Below are positions 29,255 to 31,848 of a stretch of 31,848 bases of DNA, one piece after another; positions within the stretch are counted from its first letter, which is position 1; every line of letters starts with the position of its first letter. The notes under the pieces were generated by a model. It did no database searches. It saw nothing but the letters and a program-made list of their open reading frames with translations, and was not told the DNA's origin. Source of the DNA: CAMLHU01 sp031393795 (GTDB taxonomy: Bacteria; Gemmatimonadota; Gemmatimonadetes; Gemmatimonadales; GWC2-71-9); contig JANMWE010000287.1 in assembly GCA_031393795.1 (NCBI GenBank), positions 1 through 31,848 of the forward strand, given 5' to 3'. A program made the translations under genes and the position numbers.

Positions 29255-30049
29255 TTGACCATCACCGCCTACCTCCTCGATTGCGAGGGCACGCTCTACA
29301 CCGACGACGGCCCGGTCCCCGGGGCGTCCGAGGCGGTCGCGCGCATCCGGGAGGCGCGGATCCCGATCCGCTACGTCTCCAACACGACCCGCCGCCCCCG
29401 CTCCGCGCTGGTGGAGCAGTTGCGCGGCTACGGGTATCCGGCCGAGGCGGGTCACGTGCAGACGGCGGTGCTGGCGGGGGCGTCGATCCTCCGGAACGCC
29501 GGGATCAAGACCGTCGCCCCGTTCGTCTATCACCCCGCGCTCGCCGATCTCGGCGAGTTCGAGCTGGTCGCGGGCACCTCGGGGCGTCCGCGCGGCAAGG
29601 CGCGTCCCGACGCCGTGGTCATCGGCGATCTCGGCGAAGGATGGACCTACGACCTGCTCAACGAAGCCTTCCGTCTCGTGGCCGAAGGATCGGTGCTTCT
29701 GGCCCTGTCGCGCGACCGGTGGTGGAATCGGCGCGACGGCCCCTCCCTCGACGCCGGTCCCTTCGTCGCGCTGCTCGAGAATGCCGCCGGGGTCGAGGCG
29801 ACGATGGCCGGCAAACCGGTCGAGGCCTTCTGGAGCGCCGCGCTCAACTCCCTCGGCTTCGGCGTGGAGCACGACCGTCGGACCACGGTCGTCGTCGGTG
29901 ACGATGTCTGGACCGACGTGCGCGGCGGCCAGCTCGCCGGATTCCAGGGGTGGTTGGTGAAGACCGGGAAGTTCCGTCCCGAGAACCTGCGGGCGAGCCG
30001 GGTGGAGCCCGACCGGATCCTCAACTCGGCGGCCGAGCTGGGGTCATGA
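29255..30049 (+). CDS. HAD superfamily subclass IIA hydrolase
   Basis: A 264-residue protein. Motif I is YLLDCEGTLY with nucleophile Asp9 but Glu11 where most phosphatases have Asp; relatives such as LHPP also depart from DxD here. Motif II is YVSNTTR (Ser42). The cap region follows, then the motif III Lys in MAGKPVEAFW and motif IV VVVGDDVWTDVRGG. This order and the GKP box are those of the NagD/LHPP-type IIA group, which dephosphorylate small metabolites. The start is TTG 29255; upstream in-frame codons are array sequence and no ATG fits. Its stop overlaps the start of the Omp85-like gene (ATGA). Confidence 0.85.
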   Translation: MTITAYLLDCEGTLYTDDGPVPGASEAVARIREARIPIRYVSNTTRRPRSALVEQLRGYGYPAEAGHVQTAVLAGASILRNAGIKTVAPFVYHPALADLGEFELVAGTSGRPRGKARPDAVVIGDLGEGWTYDLLNEAFRLVAEGSVLLALSRDRWWNRRDGPSLDAGPFVALLENAAGVEATMAGKPVEAFWSAALNSLGFGVEHDRRTTVVVGDDVWTDVRGGQLAGFQGWLVKTGKFRPENLRASRVEPDRILNSAAELGS

Positions 30050-31602
30050 AGCGCGTCGGGTGGGTCGCTGCGATCGCCGTACTTGCCGTCTTGCCGCCCC
30101 GCCATCTTGCCGCGCAGACGATCCACGCCGTCGTCGTCGAGCGCCACGACATCTTTCACGGCCCGGTGGCGCTCACCTTCTACGGCCGCATCCTCAACGC
30201 CCTTCATATCGCCACCAGCGATGCGGCGATCCGTCGCGAGATCCTCCTCCAGCCGGGTCAGCAGTACGACTCCGCCCTCGCCGCCGAGGGGGCCCGCAAC
30301 ATGCGCCGCCTGGGGGTCTTCCGCTTGGTGACGGTGGACACCGTCACCACCGATTCCGGCCTCGTGCTCAAGTACATCACCGACGACGGCTGGAGCACCA
30401 AGGTCGACTTCCGCTTCGGCAGCACTGGCAAGCAGGTGAACTGGACCTTCGGCGCGTATGAGGACAACCTCCTCGGCACTGCCGGCCAGCTCGGGTTCGA
30501 ACGCAAGAGCACTCCCGACCGTACGATCAATTCCTTCGTGTTCCAGCGCACCCGCCTGATCGCGGAGAAGCTCACCGTCCGCACCCAGTACCTCAACAAG
30601 AGCGATGGGTGGGCGGCAGCCGGCCTGATCGGCCTCCCCTGGCTCTCGACCGGGAGCCGGATGCTCGGGGAGCTTTCGGCCTTCGCCCAGGACGATCGGG
30701 TGCTCCACTTCGTCGGTGGCGACCCCGATCCGGCCGACTCCCTTCGCCGGGTCCAGACCATCGTCCGTGCTGATCTTGGCTGGGCGCCGGTCGCATTTCC
30801 CAGTCGCTACGTTCGGGTGGGCCTGACCGGGGTGGTGAAGCGCGACGACATCACGCCGTGGGCCGGACCCGACACCACGCCGCGCACCGTGACCGGCAGT
30901 ATGCAGGGGTGGGGGGAGCTGAGTCGGGTCCATTTCCAGGTGGTCAAGGGGTTCCGCACCTTCGCGGCCCAGGAGGACATCGACCTCAGCTTCACCGTCC
31001 GGCTCGGGATGGCGTTGGCGCCGAAGGTATGGGGCTACGAGGCCACCGGTGTGGGCCCGGTCTTCCTGATGCACGACGGGGTCGAGATCGGCCACCGCGC
31101 GTTCGCCACAGTAGACCTGCAGCACAACTCGCTCTATTTCCCGGGCGGGGCCGATTCCAGTTCGACCCGCGTGGCCGGGACGATCGGCTGGGTGGCGGCG
31201 GCCCGCCACGTCTTCGTGGGGCACCTCGAAGGAGGCTGGAAGAAGGGCGTGGCGCCCGGTGACGAGTTCGACCTGGGGCTGAGCATCGGTCCCCGGGCCT
31301 TCCCGGCGCACTCCTTCACCGGCGACCGTGCATTCCACTCGACCATCGAGTATCGCTACACGATCGCACCCGACCTGTGGTCCCTCGTGGGGCTGGGACT
31401 CGCCGCCTTCGTGGATCACAGCGGGGCGTGGTACTCCGGGCACGCACGGCGCACCGGGAGCGATGCCGGGGTCGGCCTCCGGATCGGCCCGAGCCGGGCG
31501 ACCAGCCTCTCCATGATCCGGATCGATGCGGCCTACCGATTCAAGAACGACCGGAACGACACCGGCTGGGTGCTGGCGATCGGGAAAGGGTTCACCTTCT
31601 AG
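30046..31602 (+). CDS. POTRA/Omp85-type outer-membrane protein
   Basis: A 518-residue protein with a signal peptide (MKRVGWVAAIAVLAVLPPRHLAAQ). One POTRA-like domain covers residues about 40-120 (SDAAIRREILLQPGQQYDSALAAEGARNMRRLGVFRLVTVDTVTTDSGLVLKYITDD). A long beta-barrel ends in Lys-Gly-Phe-Thr-Phe. It resembles BamA/TamA-like surface antigens but has fewer POTRA domains than BamA, so it is more likely an accessory translocator or assembly factor than BamA itself. It is coupled by ATGA to the HAD gene. Part of the signal peptide is encoded by an 8-bp array at 30082-30113. Confidence 0.78.
   Translation: MKRVGWVAAIAVLAVLPPRHLAAQTIHAVVVERHDIFHGPVALTFYGRILNALHIATSDAAIRREILLQPGQQYDSALAAEGARNMRRLGVFRLVTVDTVTTDSGLVLKYITDDGWSTKVDFRFGSTGKQVNWTFGAYEDNLLGTAGQLGFERKSTPDRTINSFVFQRTRLIAEKLTVRTQYLNKSDGWAAAGLIGLPWLSTGSRMLGELSAFAQDDRVLHFVGGDPDPADSLRRVQTIVRADLGWAPVAFPSRYVRVGLTGVVKRDDITPWAGPDTTPRTVTGSMQGWGELSRVHFQVVKGFRTFAAQEDIDLSFTVRLGMALAPKVWGYEATGVGPVFLMHDGVEIGHRAFATVDLQHNSLYFPGGADSSSTRVAGTIGWVAAARHVFVGHLEGGWKKGVAPGDEFDLGLSIGPRAFPAHSFTGDRAFHSTIEYRYTIAPDLWSLVGLGLAAFVDHSGAWYSGHARRTGSDAGVGLRIGPSRATSLSMIRIDAAYRFKNDRNDTGWVLAIGKGFTF
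30082..30113. repeat. 8-bp CTTGCCGC array inside a signal-peptide coding region
   Basis: Units CTTGCCGT (30082-30089), CTTGCCGC (30090-30097), CCCGCCAT (30098-30105) and CTTGCCGC (30106-30113), period 8. They encode most of LAVLPPRHLAA in the Omp85-like protein. The word also occurs as CCTTGCCG in the array at 28791. No facing arm is visible upstream. Confidence 0.6.
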
Positions 31603-31657
31603 GAATTCGGGCGCTGACGCCGATTAGATTCTTCCTGTCCCCTACTGCGATCCTCCG

Positions 31658-31848
31658 ATGACCGACCCGACCCCCGAAATCCCGACGCCCGTACCCGCGG
31701 CCGAGATCCCGCGGCGGAAGTGGCTGCGGATCCTCCGCCTGACCGGCGTGGGTCTCGTGCTGACGCCGCTCCTGATGATCCTGTTCTGGACCTGGCTTAC
31801 GCTGCACTGGTCGTATTCAGAGGGAGAGCGGGCAGGGACGCTGCAGAA
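31658..31848 (+). CDS. Conserved single-helix membrane protein, truncated by window end
   Basis: The frame opens at ATG 31658 and runs to the edge (63 residues). An acidic/Pro-rich start is followed by a basic patch (RRKWLRILRL), a membrane helix (GVGLVLTPLLMILFWTWLTL) and HWSYSEGERAGTLQ. The YSEGERAG phrase after a membrane helix is a hallmark of a widespread small inner-membrane protein family of unknown function. It starts 56 bp after the Omp85-like gene with no array between them and no strong ribosome-binding site. Confidence 0.6.
   Translation, partial: MTDPTPEIPTPVPAAEIPRRKWLRILRLTGVGLVLTPLLMILFWTWLTLHWSYSEGERAGTLQ

Overview
The window is about 31.8 kb of high-GC chromosomal DNA from a Gram-negative-type bacterium. 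Evidence for an outer membrane: a CsgG-like lipoprotein, outer-membrane barrels ending in Phe, and a POTRA/Omp85-type protein. The mix of families fits Gemmatimonadota or a neighbouring phylum: futalosine-pathway MqnD, a Big_2/LVIVD surface protein, many hypothetical secreted proteins with AQ-type signal-peptide ends, a LivK-like lipoprotein coupled to an MCP, and a GC-rich codon bias that produces large antisense shadow ORFs. This is inference; there is no rRNA or marker gene here. I see no phage, plasmid, IS element or CRISPR array.

Layout. 1-3.4 kb: a zinc-ribbon protein cut by the window edge, then a TPR/CsgG lipoprotein and an outer-membrane barrel in one operon with a clear promoter and terminator, then a small Lys-tailed protein. 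3.5-6.4 kb (minus): a periplasmic-binding lipoprotein coupled to a methyl-accepting chemotaxis protein. 6.6-11.2 kb: Smr protein, secreted protein, cold-shock protein, Big_2/LVIVD protein, a 23S-IVS-type four-helix-bundle gene, and an unknown protein. 11.3-11.9 kb: a gene-free stretch with a DnaA-box-like cluster and a probable structured RNA ending in an intrinsic terminator. 12-14.7 kb: YhaM-type exonuclease, mini Fis regulator, YceI protein, GspH/FimT pseudopilin. 14.8-19 kb (plus): a tightly packed run of an unknown protein, MerR-type regulator, LemA, HtpX-like M48 protease and PlsB-like acyltransferase. 19.1-26.8 kb (minus): HD-GYP response regulator, receiver, 1165-residue HEAT-repeat membrane protein, processive GT2 glycosyltransferase, and a REC-DHp protein. 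The last four overlap by 4-8 bases. It looks like a two-component/c-di-GMP-controlled polysaccharide synthesis locus. 27-31.8 kb: MqnD, zinc-ribbon membrane protein, small unknown, HAD hydrolase coupled to an Omp85-like protein, and the start of a conserved membrane protein.

The most unusual feature is not a gene. Most non-overlapping gene junctions (about a dozen) carry a short-word tandem array, usually as two facing inverted arms that would fold into a long hairpin. Each locus has its own word and its own strict period: 7, 8, 9 or 12 bp. Where both arms can be read, they keep the same period. The arrays lie at convergent, tandem and divergent junctions, often contain the flanking stop codons, and twice run into signal-peptide coding sequence. 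One pair of arms encloses the four-helix-bundle gene, an arrangement that recalls 23S rRNA intervening sequences.
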